Shown here piece by piece: positions 53,517 through 62,491 of a stretch of DNA of 64,000 nucleotides. The translations under genes were made by a program, and so were the position numbers. The notes below the pieces were generated by a model. It had not been told where the DNA came from and made no database searches. It was given only the letters and a program-made list of their open reading frames with translations. The DNA is from Ferrimonas marina (GTDB taxonomy: Bacteria; Pseudomonadota; Gammaproteobacteria; Enterobacterales; Shewanellaceae), in NCBI RefSeq assembly GCF_900129905.1, contig NZ_FQXG01000002.1:186001-250000 (forward strand), read 5' to 3'. Position 1 is the stretch's first letter, and the number at the start of each line of letters is the position of its first letter.

Positions 53517-54419
53517 TCAGGCGGTGCCCGACGCCGCGCCAGCCGGATGCTTGGCCTGACTCCACTGCTTGGGCGATTGGCCATAGAGGCGCTTAAATTC
53601 GCGGCTGAATTGCGACGAGCTGACATAGCCCACCTCCAACGCCGCCAGGTTGACGTTCATGCCACCGGCTATCTTCATCGCCGCGCTGTTCAGCCGCATC
53701 GATTTCACAAACTGGATCGGTGACAAGGTGGTGGCCTGCTTGAACTTTCGATGGAACACCGCACGGCTCATCCCCACTTGGGAGGCCAGTTCATCGATGG
53801 TGACGGCCTGGTCCAGCCGGGTCGACAGGAAGTTAATTGCCCGGGCAATCTCATTACCCAGCCCATAGGCACGCCGGGCCGACTCCCCGGCAGCGCCCTT
53901 AAGCACGGCGTAATAGAACTCGCGCAAGCGCCCCTCACCCAGAACGGCAATATCGGTCGGGTTCTCCCCCACCTTCAGCAGCCGCTCCAGTGCCTCGGTG
54001 AAGTCGTTATCCCAGCGGGCCAGGGTCAGCCCCTGGGGCACCGTGCCACTTCTGGGTTTGCGCACGGCCCCCATGGCGTTATCCATCTCGATGGCCAGTT
54101 CGGTCATCACCTTGGTATCCAGTGAGATATAAACCCCCAGCAGCGGGTTCTCCGGCGACGCGGCGGGCGTGCCCGCCTCTACCGGCATCGATAGAGTGCA
54201 ACACAGGTACTGGCTGCTGTCATAGACATAGGAGCGACCATCCAGGATCGCCTCCTTGGTGCCACTGACGATGGCCACCACCGTGGGTTCGTAGATGGCA
54301 GGGGCGCAGCGGTGCGGCTCGGTCACCCGGAAGAGTTTGACCCCGCTTATCCCGGTTTCGATTAGGCCGTCTTCGCTGACTCGGCCTTCAATCAGCTGTT
54401 TTAAGTACTCTCTGTTCAT
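53517..54419 (-). CDS. AraC-family transcriptional regulator
   Basis: 300 aa. The N-terminal ligand domain (PAIYEPTVVAIVSGTKEAIL, the DSSQYLCCTLSMPVEA region) is of the AraC_N type. The C-terminal double HTH (about 200-290) includes VTIDELASQVGMSRAVFHRKF and EVGYVSSSQFSREFKRLYG. This subfamily (YqhC-like) often controls a divergent oxidoreductase, and here an SDR gene starts 218 bp away on the other strand. Inducer unknown, possibly an aldehyde or electrophile. Confidence 0.88.
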   Translation of the reverse strand: MNREYLKQLIEGRVSEDGLIETGISGVKLFRVTEPHRCAPAIYEPTVVAIVSGTKEAILDGRSYVYDSSQYLCCTLSMPVEAGTPAASPENPLLGVYISLDTKVMTELAIEMDNAMGAVRKPRSGTVPQGLTLARWDNDFTEALERLLKVGENPTDIAVLGEGRLREFYYAVLKGAAGESARRAYGLGNEIARAINFLSTRLDQAVTIDELASQVGMSRAVFHRKFKQATTLSPIQFVKSMRLNSAAMKIAGGMNVNLAALEVGYVSSSQFSREFKRLYGQSPKQWSQAKHPAGAASGTA

Positions 54420-54637
54420 AGGCTCACGCTAGCACTGCACCTCGCCCCTCTCAACGCAGTGAGACAAATAGGCAAGTAATAGCGATTAACGCGCCTATTT
54501 TTTAACCCGCCCGATAGTTATCGTAGTTCCCGTCCGAAACGGCGTTCGGCCAACAGACACCCGCCACGGAGCAATCGAAGGTCAACACCTTCAACCAGGC
54601 ATTTCCATTTCGCACCTAAAGATGAGGCATTCATATC

Positions 54638-55585
54638 ATGGCGACTCACTCTCAATTTGGCCCTAAGGGCTGGACTCCGGCGCAACTGGGCTCCCTGGCT
54701 GGCAAAACCTACCTGATCACCGGCGCCAACGCCGGGGCCGGCTTTGAAGCCACCCGGTTGCTGCTCTCCAAAGGGGCCAAGGTGGTGATGCTCAATCGCA
54801 ATGCCGATAAGTCTGCCGCTGCCATCGCCACCTTGCAGCAGGAGTTTGGTGTGAATGCCGCGGTGACCTTCATCCAGATGGATCTGGCGGTGCTGGATTC
54901 GGTGCGCAATGCCGCTGCTAAGGTGCTGGACAAGGTGCCGCAAATCGATGCGCTGATCTGCAACGCCGCCATCGCCCAGGTGGCCAAGCAGGAGATCACC
55001 GTCGATGGCTTTGAGAGTCAGCTGGGGGTGAATCACATGGGCCATTTCCTGCTCTGTGGCCTGCTGTTTGACCGCATCGATGCCTCCAAGGGCCGCATCG
55101 TGGTGGTGGGCAGCAACGCCTACAAGATGGGCCTGAAGCGGATCCAGTTTGACGATCTGAACTTCGATAACAAGTACACCGCCTGGAACTCCTACGCCCA
55201 GAGCAAGCTGGCGCAGATGATGTTTGCCTACGAACTGCAACGCCGGGTTCAGACCGCAGGGAAGTCGGTGCAGGTGCAGGTTTGCCACCCCGGCGCTTCC
55301 CGCACCAACCTGCTGCAGGATACCGCCAGTCCCTTTAACAAGGCGCTGTGGGCGGTGATGTCCCGCATCATTGCCCAACCCGCCGAGCGCGGTGCCTGGC
55401 CGGAGGTGATGTGTGCCACCCAGGAGGAGCTGGAAGTGGAACGAAACTACGGCCCGACCAAGCGCGCACAAACCGTCGGCCCGGTGGGGGAGTGTCCGCT
55501 GGATGAGGTGGCGCTGAACAGGGAGATGGCAGATCGCCTCTGGGCCCTGTCAGAGCAGAAAACCGGGCTGAGCTGGTCTGTCTAA
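54638..55585 (+). CDS. Short-chain dehydrogenase/reductase
   Basis: 315-aa SDR oxidoreductase. The cofactor-binding motif TGANAGAG is at residues 28-35. NNAG-like CNAAIA, an active-site Ser in VVVGSNAY and the YAQSK catalytic pair complete the set. The layout is similar to retinol dehydrogenase/WWOX-type SDRs, with an extended C-terminus. NADP preference is suggested by LNRNADKS, not shown. It is divergent from the AraC regulator that probably controls it. Confidence 0.87.
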   Translation: MATHSQFGPKGWTPAQLGSLAGKTYLITGANAGAGFEATRLLLSKGAKVVMLNRNADKSAAAIATLQQEFGVNAAVTFIQMDLAVLDSVRNAAAKVLDKVPQIDALICNAAIAQVAKQEITVDGFESQLGVNHMGHFLLCGLLFDRIDASKGRIVVVGSNAYKMGLKRIQFDDLNFDNKYTAWNSYAQSKLAQMMFAYELQRRVQTAGKSVQVQVCHPGASRTNLLQDTASPFNKALWAVMSRIIAQPAERGAWPEVMCATQEELEVERNYGPTKRAQTVGPVGECPLDEVALNREMADRLWALSEQKTGLSWSV

Positions 55586-55650
55586 ATCAGCACAACGGTT
55601 TTGATGACCGGGGCTCGTCAAGGCAACTCCCGACCAGCCTTCCTAAAGTA

Positions 55651-55684
55651 AAAAGGCGGGAGCTTGTGCTCCCGCCTTTGTCAT
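55651..55684 (+). terminator. terminator of the SDR gene
   Basis: AAAGGCGGGAGC/GCTCCCGCCTTT, a 12-bp stem with loop TTGT. Confidence 0.92.
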
Positions 55685-55900
55685 TTCAAAAGAGCGTTAG
55701 ACTCCATCAGCTGTTTTGTAATCCCCACTCTTTGACTAGCGCGATAAATCGCAGCTCAATCCCTTTGCATCACACGTGACAAGCATCACGCTGGCAATCA
55801 ACCGGGTACCTATCACTTCGCCGCCAATCTACAATTCCGGGCTAGATCAGGCGCTAAGCTAGCTCCTGATGCCGACGGTAAACCTCGCAAGCTTTTACCC

Positions 55901-56365
55901 TTGGCTGAGACCACCATTTCATTGAGACCCCTTGTCGTGCGCAACCTAACCCTGTTCTTGGCCATCCTGATATTTAACACGGCATTTTATCTGCTAATGC
56001 ACCAGGGAAGCGCACAAACGCTGGAGAATGCCCGGGCTGAATTTGGCCAGCTGCACGGCAAGGCCGATGCGACTGGCACATTCTGGCTGAAGCACGATGA
56101 GTCGGACCCCGACAAAAACATACGGATGTTCCACGACTTCCTAGAACAAAAGGAAAAGGAGCAGCTCAAGAGCAAGGCCGCCACTGGCGTTACCATGCTC
56201 ATCGCCTCCATCGTTTTTGCTGTTTTCTTCAGGCTTGATGGACTGCTGGCGCTGGGCCTTTACCTGCAACCCCTACTGACCTTTTTGTACTCGGAGTCAT
56301 GGCTTGCCTTGTTAATCAGTGCCTCCGCCTTGGCGCTCTACTACAGATTCAAACAAGCGCACTGA
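55901..56365 (+). CDS. hypothetical membrane protein (about 154 aa)
   Basis: The start is uncertain: a TTG at 55901 opens the frame, and later TTG/GTG codons (55922 to about 55934) are possible. Three hydrophobic segments: residues 16-33, about 93-112 (VTMLIASIVFAVFFRLDGLL) and 115-148. Between the first two lies a charged periplasmic-looking loop (QKEKEQLKSKA). Its stop abuts the stop of the convergent phospholipase gene. No family recognised. Confidence 0.5.
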   Translation: MAETTISLRPLVVRNLTLFLAILIFNTAFYLLMHQGSAQTLENARAEFGQLHGKADATGTFWLKHDESDPDKNIRMFHDFLEQKEKEQLKSKAATGVTMLIASIVFAVFFRLDGLLALGLYLQPLLTFLYSESWLALLISASALALYYRFKQAH

Positions 56366-57817
56366 CTACAGCTCTGATTTGAAGTTCAGGGTACGGAAGA
56401 ACCAGTCCGGCAACGCGTGGAAGGCATTGGTATTGGGGTTGTGCTTCACCCGCTGCTCCCCTTTCTGCCAACGCACCTTGCCCTTGTCGTTGAGGGTGGC
56501 GTGCCAGTAGTTGTGGCGCTGGCTCTCCAGCAGATAATCCTCCAGCACCTGGGCAAACTCCGGGCTGTCGATCATCAAGCCCAGCTCCAGATTGAGGTGG
56601 TCTGAGCGCGGATCGAAGTTGGACGATCCGACGTAACTCATCTGGCCATCCAGCACCATCGCCTTGTTGTGATAGAAGGTGTTGCTGCTGACGGCATAGT
56701 CCGAATGTTCCGCCTGGTTGTCGTACTCGTAGATCTCCAGTCCCATCTCCAGCAGCGGCTTGCGGTACTTGTTGTAGTAGGCACCCACAAAGGCCGAATC
56801 GTTGGACGCCAACGAATTGGTCAGCAGGGTGACGCTGGCATCGCGCTCGATAAAGTTCACCACGCCCTCGAACTCATCGTGGGTGGGCAACATGTAGGGG
56901 GTCGACACCAAAGCATGCTTGGCCGGCCGGTCCTGCAGGATCAGGAAGCGCTCCACTCGATCACGGAAATAGGGCTGTGCGTCCTCCACCTTGCGCAGGT
57001 CATCGAAGATCGGGGTCACTGACGCCTCGACAAACTCCGGTGCCGCCAGGTCTGTCACACTGGCTTCAATGGTGGCCGCCAGCTCTGGCTTGGCCTGCTT
57101 TAATGCCTCGAACTCGGTGCGGAACTGGTCATCCTTCGGCTCTACCGACATCACTTCCGCCACTGGGCGGGAGTGAGGGTGATGCCACACCTGGGTGAAG
57201 TTGGCGTCAAACTGGGCCTGGGCTGGCCCCTTCACCATGGTATCCAGGTCAAAGAAGTTGGCGGCCTCGCTGTAACCGAAGTAATCGTCACCGATGTTGC
57301 GGCCACCGACCATAAAGCCGTTGTCGTCTACCCGGAAATACTTCTGGTGCAGGCGATGGTTCAGGGTCTTCTTGTTGCGCTGAAAATCGAAGGCGCGGGC
57401 CATCCAGCCCCCCTTGCGGGCATGGAAAGGGTTAAAGATGCGGATCTCGATGTTGGCATGGCGATCCAGTTCCACCAGCCAGGGGTCCTCGAACTCCAGC
57501 AGGTCATCCAGCAGCACCCGCACCGAGACGCCCCGCTCCGCCGCCAGCAACAGCTCGTGGTAGAGGTAGGCGCCGGTCAGGTCCTTGTTCCAGGTGAAAT
57601 AGATAAGGTCGACGTGCTGCTCAGCCTCACGCACCGCCTGGATGCGATGGGCCAGGGCCTCACCAGCGGTGGGCACCAGGTACACCTCACCGGCCACCGT
57701 CTGTGGCTGCCACAGCGGGTCCAGATCGGCCACTCGGTCTGGCAGCATGGAGCCACAGCCTGAGAGTACGCCCAGCAGCAACATCACCAGGCCAAGTCGT
57801 CGCGTTTTCCCGCTCAT
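56366..57817 (-). CDS. Phospholipase D-family lipoprotein (ClsC-like)
   Basis: 483 aa. The signal MSGKTRRLGLVMLLLGVLSGC has a lipobox (LSGC). Two HKD motifs are complete: HQKYFRVDDNGFMVGGRN near residue 157 and HNKAMVLDGQMSYVGSSN near 380, so one active site forms from both halves. It resembles cardiolipin synthase C and periplasmic PLD-like lipoproteins, which transfer phosphatidyl groups. No clsC partner gene (ymdB-type) is adjacent. Substrate is inferred from family only. Confidence 0.87.
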   Translation of the reverse strand: MSGKTRRLGLVMLLLGVLSGCGSMLPDRVADLDPLWQPQTVAGEVYLVPTAGEALAHRIQAVREAEQHVDLIYFTWNKDLTGAYLYHELLLAAERGVSVRVLLDDLLEFEDPWLVELDRHANIEIRIFNPFHARKGGWMARAFDFQRNKKTLNHRLHQKYFRVDDNGFMVGGRNIGDDYFGYSEAANFFDLDTMVKGPAQAQFDANFTQVWHHPHSRPVAEVMSVEPKDDQFRTEFEALKQAKPELAATIEASVTDLAAPEFVEASVTPIFDDLRKVEDAQPYFRDRVERFLILQDRPAKHALVSTPYMLPTHDEFEGVVNFIERDASVTLLTNSLASNDSAFVGAYYNKYRKPLLEMGLEIYEYDNQAEHSDYAVSSNTFYHNKAMVLDGQMSYVGSSNFDPRSDHLNLELGLMIDSPEFAQVLEDYLLESQRHNYWHATLNDKGKVRWQKGEQRVKHNPNTNAFHALPDWFFRTLNFKSEL

Positions 57818-58204
57818 CTTTCCACTCCGGTTACGAAAAAAACGCGATTCTAGCAGCCTCTCGAAGGCAACGCGGCGCGCTTATGATGGACGTAATCCGT
57901 CAGATAAAGGGGGGCTCGGCAGCGGGCAGGTTTGATGGCGTCTCACCATGTTGAAGCGGGAAGGTGATGGATAGCCGCAGCATTGGCTGGGAAGAGGCTC
58001 GAGCAGTGCCATCGTAGGATAGCGTCCGTCAAAAGGGATTAACGGATCCTCCCCTGCCCCGGTATCGTTTGCGGCGTTGACCGGCGGCAACGACACCCTT
58101 TGGGAGTGCATTGTCTTTAGGGTGCGCCGATCAATTCAATGGCTTTGGAGTTAAACGCCATTGGCATCATAGACCTAATCACTTCGGGGCAAAGGATACG
58201 AAGT

Positions 58205-58395
58205 GGGCCTCTGGCCTCTTCTATGCCCTACTTTTTCTTTCTGTCGACTCCGACACCTTCCTTTCTGCTTTAGTTCTCTTATTTAATTACTTTCGCTCTT
58301 TGCTTCGTCTCTCTGCTTTACCTATTTACTTTCCCCCTTTGCCTTGCTTATTTGTTCTACCCTTTTGCTTCATCTCTTTGAACCTGACCTCTTAG
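58205..58395 (+). other. polypyrimidine tract
   Basis: About 190 bp in which the + strand is overwhelmingly C and T (repeated CTTT, CTTC and CTCTT words) with few purines. The composition differs sharply from both flanks. It lies about 600 bp before aspT. Confidence 0.8.
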
Positions 58396-58417
58396 AGGGT
58401 CCCGTTCCTTCTGCACT

Positions 58418-58469
58418 AATCTCAGCTTCTAATCTTAGCTACCAATCTCAGGTGCTAATGCCAAGTGCT
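58418..58469 (+). repeat. four 13-bp tandem repeats
   Basis: Units AATCTCAGCTTCT, AATCTTAGCTACC, AATCTCAGGTGCT and AATGCCAAGTGCT follow one another with constant period. The CTNAGCT core recalls the heptamer array at 25231-25342. Confidence 0.75.
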
Positions 58470-58988
58470 AGCCGCCTATTCCTTCTTCTCTCACTGAGCC
58501 ATCAAATAGCGCCTCGATCAGCCTGATTTCGTCAGAGTTGTATTAGCAACACACAGAAAACGTCTTTTTTCATTTTTTTGCTATCCCATCCTCCACCAGC
58601 GGCCGACGAACCACCACTGAGAAAACACACAATTTAAGTTACAAAACAGCCAGATAGGTGCAAGACATCTCCATAGCCCATGGTGAGGTGAGGACAAACC
58701 GACCAGATGTGAGGGTTTGGTCCGTCATCTTGAATTATTGCTTGCTCAGCTGCGGCCGTAGAGTACGCACTCAGAAAGCGACGGGGCGCCGAATACCGGT
58801 AGTCAATTTGTCCACCTTATTGGTGATAAGTCCCAGCTGTTCTGACTCGGCATGGATGAATGAGCCTGGCGGCTCAATCTAACGCCACAGAGTTTCTCAT
58901 TGACTGGACGCAGATAACGCAAACTCCAACGGCGTACAGAGAGCGCCATGCAGAGTTATTACCGAATCACCTACAACAAGTCATTGCC

Positions 58989-60704
58989 ATGAGTCTTTTA
59001 GAAAGCATATTTACCTCGTCACCCTTCGTGGCGCTCTTTATTACCCTTGCCCTGGGTTACCTGGTGGGCAAGATCACCATCGGGCGATTCGTCCTGGGTG
59101 GTGTCGCCGGTACCCTGCTGGTGGGCGTGATGATTGGTCAGTTCGGCGTTGAGATCGACGCCGGTGTGAAGAGCATCTTCTTCGCCCTGTTCATCTACGC
59201 GGTCGGTTTTGCCGGGGGCCCCCAGTTCTTCTCCGCCCTCAACCGCCGCACCATCAACGTGCTGCTGTCCGCCGTGGCCGTTACCGTGTTTGGCCTGCTG
59301 ACCGTACTGGCCTTTGCCTACTGGTTCGAGCTGGATCGGGGTACCGCCGCGGGCCTGGCCGCCGGTGGTCTGACCCAGTCCGCCATCATCGGTACCGCCG
59401 GCGACGCCATTGGCAAGCTGGGTGGCGTGACCGAGGAAGCCAAGCACCTGATGCAGACCAACGTGGCTGTGGGCTACGCGGTGACCTACATCTTCGGCTC
59501 CCTGGGCCCGATCCTGATGGTTTCCATCATCCCCGCCATGATGGGCTGGGATCTGCGCAAAGAAGCGCTGAAGTTGGCCGAAGCCAACAGCGACGGCAAG
59601 CCGGAGCTGAACGAAGGTGAGTTCAATGCCCTGACTCAGCTGGCTGCCCGTGCCTACCAGGTCAATGCTGACAGCGCCGTGCTGGGCCACAGCCTGGCCG
59701 AGGTAAACCAGGCCCTGATCGACCTCTCCATCCAGCTGATTGAGCGCGATGGCCAGGCATTGGAGCGCGATGACGAAGCCAAGATCACCATCCAGGCTGG
59801 CGACATCCTGGTGGTCACCGGTCGCCGCAAAGCGGTTCAGCGCTACCAGGTCTACCTGGGCGAGGAAGTGGAAGTGGCTGATGACATGGTGCTGGTGGAG
59901 GAGAGCCGCAAGGTGATCGCCAACCAACCGCACCTGATCGGTAAGACCCTGGCGCAGATCTCTGCCCAGACCAACCGTGACATGACCCGCGGTGTCTACC
60001 TGACCGACTTTATCCGCGGCGGTAAGTCCATCGAGATCACCCCGGATCTGGTGGTACGCAAGAACGACATGATGCAGTTCGCCGGTTCGCCGAAGGACAT
60101 CAACCGCATCGAAAACAATGTCGGTCGCCGTCTGGGCAGCAGCACCGCCACCGATTTCATCTTCTTCGGTGCCGGTATGGCCCTGGGCCTGGTGTTTGGC
60201 CTGATCAACTTCAAGATCGCCGGTATCCCGGTGACCATCGGCTCCGGTGCCGGCTGTCTGGCCTCCGGTCTTCTGATGGGCTGGCTGCGCAGCCGTAACC
60301 CGAACGTGGCGGCCTTCCCGGTGGGTGCCTCCAACTTTATCCGTGACCTGGGTCTGGCAGTGTTCGTCGGCATCGTTGGCCTGCAGGCCGGTCCTGGCGC
60401 CATCGCCGCCATCCAGGAGCATGGCCTGAGCCTGCTGCTGATGGGTGTTGGGGTCACCATGATCCCGCAGTTCCTAGGCTTCTTCTTCTCCTACTACGTG
60501 CTGAGAATCAAGAACCCGGTGGAAGCGATGGGCTGTCTGATTGGTGCTCGCAGTGCCAACCCGGGTTTCGCTGCCCTGCTGGAGAAAACCGGGAACTCCA
60601 CCCCGACCTTCAGCTTCACCGTGACCTATGCCGTTGCCAACGTGCTGCTGACCCTCTGGGGCCCGATCATCGTCGGCATCATCACCCTGAACGTGGCCAT
60701 CTAA
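58989..60704 (+). CDS. aspT: Aspartate:alanine antiporter AspT
   Basis: 571-aa inner-membrane exchanger (AAEx family). I start at the ATG at 58989 (MSLLESIFTSSPFVALFITL); the frame is open upstream. Two blocks of hydrophobic helices, about 1-170 and 390-570, flank a cytosolic region with two TrkA-C/RCK-like segments (near residues 230-300 and 310-385). LAAGGLTQSAIIGTAGDAIG is the conserved AspT motif. It imports aspartate and exports alanine, which with AspD yields a proton gradient. It lies upstream of aspD. Confidence 0.92.
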   Translation: MSLLESIFTSSPFVALFITLALGYLVGKITIGRFVLGGVAGTLLVGVMIGQFGVEIDAGVKSIFFALFIYAVGFAGGPQFFSALNRRTINVLLSAVAVTVFGLLTVLAFAYWFELDRGTAAGLAAGGLTQSAIIGTAGDAIGKLGGVTEEAKHLMQTNVAVGYAVTYIFGSLGPILMVSIIPAMMGWDLRKEALKLAEANSDGKPELNEGEFNALTQLAARAYQVNADSAVLGHSLAEVNQALIDLSIQLIERDGQALERDDEAKITIQAGDILVVTGRRKAVQRYQVYLGEEVEVADDMVLVEESRKVIANQPHLIGKTLAQISAQTNRDMTRGVYLTDFIRGGKSIEITPDLVVRKNDMMQFAGSPKDINRIENNVGRRLGSSTATDFIFFGAGMALGLVFGLINFKIAGIPVTIGSGAGCLASGLLMGWLRSRNPNVAAFPVGASNFIRDLGLAVFVGIVGLQAGPGAIAAIQEHGLSLLLMGVGVTMIPQFLGFFFSYYVLRIKNPVEAMGCLIGARSANPGFAALLEKTGNSTPTFSFTVTYAVANVLLTLWGPIIVGIITLNVAI

Positions 60705-60740
60705 CGCGGCCAGCGACAACCTGAAACGAATTTACCTAAC

Positions 60741-60797
60741 CGGGTCGTGCCCCCAACGCCGCTGTCAGCGCAGCGAGCGCCGGGCCGGCACGACCCG
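60741..60797 (+). other. large intercistronic hairpin between aspT and aspD
   Basis: CGGGTCGTGCC (60741-60751) and GGCACGACCCG (60787-60797) form a perfect 11-bp stem enclosing 35 nt with a CGCTG/CAGCG dyad. There is no T run, so it is a processing or stability element rather than a terminator. Confidence 0.8.
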
Positions 60798-60835
60798 AGC
60801 ACACTGAATTTTATTGAGATCCAAAGGAAACTATC

Positions 60836-62425
60836 ATGCAAAACATCGACTTCGCCCAGCTCGCCGATCTGAGCCCGTTTGAACTGAAAGACACCCTGAT
60901 TGAGCTGGCCCAGGCCAAACCGGACCGCCCGCTGCTGGACGCCGGCCGTGGTAACCCCAACTTCCTGGCCGTGAACCCCCGCCGCGCCTTCCTGCGCCTG
61001 GGTGACTTCTCCATGCAGGAAGCCGAGCGTGCCTACGCCTACCTGGATGCCGGCTTCGGTGGCATTCCGGATACCGACGGCATCGTTGGCCGCTTCGACA
61101 CCTTCGTTCAGGAGTCTGGCCAGCAGCCGGGCGTGCAGTTCCTGCAAAAAGCAGTGAGCTACGCCAAGGATCGTCTGGGCATCGAGAAAGCCGATTTCCT
61201 CAGCGAACTGGTTAACGCCTTCCTGGGCTGTAACTACCCGGTACCGCCGCGCATGCTGACTCACATGGAATCCGTAGTGAAGGCCTACCTGGCGGAAGAG
61301 ATGTACGGCGACATGCCGATCGCTCATGACTTTGACGTGTTCGCCACCGAAGGCGGCACCGCGTCCATGACCTACTCCTTCCAGACCATGTTTAAGAACG
61401 GCCTGCTGAAAAAAGGTGACAAGATCGCGCTGATCACCCCGATCTTCACCCCATACCTGGAGATCCCCGGCCTGTCCGAGTTCGAACTGGAGATCGTAGA
61501 GCTGCGCCTGGACGAAGAGACCTGGCAGCTGCCCCAGTCCGAGATCAACAAGCTGGCTGACACCGACATCAAGCTGCTGTGCGTCGTGAACCCGGCCAAC
61601 CCGGCTTCCGTGAAGATGTCTGACGAGTGCCTTGATGCCCTGGCAGAGCTGGTAAACACCCAGCGTCAGGACCTGTTCATCATCACCGACGATGTGTACG
61701 GCACCTTTGCGGACAACTTCGTGTCTCTGTTCGCCAAACTGCCCTACAACACCCTGTGTGTGTACTCCTTCTCCAAGTACTTTGGTGCCACCGGCTGGCG
61801 TCTGGGCAGCATCGCCATCCAGCACAACAACGTGTTCGATGATGCCATCCAAGCGATGAACGAGGAGCAACAGCAGCGTCTGGACGAGCGTTACAAGACC
61901 CTGACCGAGAACCCGCGTGAGATCCGCTTCATCGATCGCATCGTGGCAGAGAGCCGCAGCGTGGCCCTGAACCACACCGCTGGCCTGTCCCTGCCGCAGC
62001 AGGTACAGATGGGCCTGTTCGCCCTGTCCTGCCTGATGGACACCCAAGGTGAGTACAAGGCGGCCTGTAAGCGCATCATCCGTGAGCGCCACAACACCCT
62101 GTACAAGAACCTGGGTGTGGCCCTGGAGCACGACGCCAACCGCGTTGACTACTACACCCTGCTGGAGCTGGATGTACTGGGTCGCAAGCTGTACGGTCAG
62201 GCCTTCGTTGACTGGTTCAAAGACGCCAACAAGGGCAAGGACTTCCTGTTCCGCCTGGCCGCCAACACCGGTGTAGTACTGCTGCCGGGCAAAGGCTTTG
62301 ACGTGGTTCACGGCTCCGTGCGCGTCTCCCTGGCCAACCTGACTCACTACGAGTACGCCCTGATCGGCCGCGAAACCCGCAAGATGCTGGATGGCTACTT
62401 CGCCGAGTTCCAAGCCGCTCAGTAA
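60836..62425 (+). CDS. aspD: Bifunctional aspartate aminotransferase / L-aspartate 4-decarboxylase
   Basis: 529-aa PLP enzyme converting L-aspartate to L-alanine and CO2, with side aminotransferase activity. The PLP lysine is Lys314 in YSFSKYFGATGWRLG. DAGRGNPNFLAVNPR near the N-terminus and VVNPANPASVKMSDE are typical of AspD. The length fits the family (about 530-545 aa). AAAGGA lies 9 nt before the ATG. With AspT upstream it forms the aspartate-alanine cycle known from Tetragenococcus. A strong terminator follows. Confidence 0.95.
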   Translation: MQNIDFAQLADLSPFELKDTLIELAQAKPDRPLLDAGRGNPNFLAVNPRRAFLRLGDFSMQEAERAYAYLDAGFGGIPDTDGIVGRFDTFVQESGQQPGVQFLQKAVSYAKDRLGIEKADFLSELVNAFLGCNYPVPPRMLTHMESVVKAYLAEEMYGDMPIAHDFDVFATEGGTASMTYSFQTMFKNGLLKKGDKIALITPIFTPYLEIPGLSEFELEIVELRLDEETWQLPQSEINKLADTDIKLLCVVNPANPASVKMSDECLDALAELVNTQRQDLFIITDDVYGTFADNFVSLFAKLPYNTLCVYSFSKYFGATGWRLGSIAIQHNNVFDDAIQAMNEEQQQRLDERYKTLTENPREIRFIDRIVAESRSVALNHTAGLSLPQQVQMGLFALSCLMDTQGEYKAACKRIIRERHNTLYKNLGVALEHDANRVDYYTLLELDVLGRKLYGQAFVDWFKDANKGKDFLFRLAANTGVVLLPGKGFDVVHGSVRVSLANLTHYEYALIGRETRKMLDGYFAEFQAAQ

Positions 62426-62441
62426 GCCAGACTGACGCCCC

Positions 62442-62477
62442 AAAAAAGGCCCCGAACATTGGTTCGGGGCCTTTTTG
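62442..62477. terminator. aspD terminator, bidirectional
   Basis: GGCCCCGAAC/GTTCGGGGCC, a 10-bp perfect stem with A and T runs on either side, between convergent genes. Confidence 0.93.
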
Positions 62478-62491
62478 TATCTATGGAGCTA

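Larger units (their letters stand above)
57818..58988. other. long non-coding region upstream of aspT
   Basis: 1171 bp without a supported gene. Contents in order: unremarkable sequence to 58190, including a hairpin CAATGGC/GCCATTG at 58138-58163; a pyrimidine-rich tract at about 58205-58395; a 13-bp repeat at 58418-58469; an AT-rich stretch at 58540-58650; then about 300 bp leading to aspT. Open frames here lack ribosome-binding sites and protein-like composition. Confidence 0.65.

Noticed and set aside
58111-58395. 94-codon frame covering the pyrimidine tract
   Set aside because: Translation is Leu/Phe/Ser low complexity from C/T-rich DNA, with no start signal.
58658-58882. 74-codon frame before aspT
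   Set aside because: No ribosome-binding site or similarity; it runs into the upstream extension of the aspT frame.
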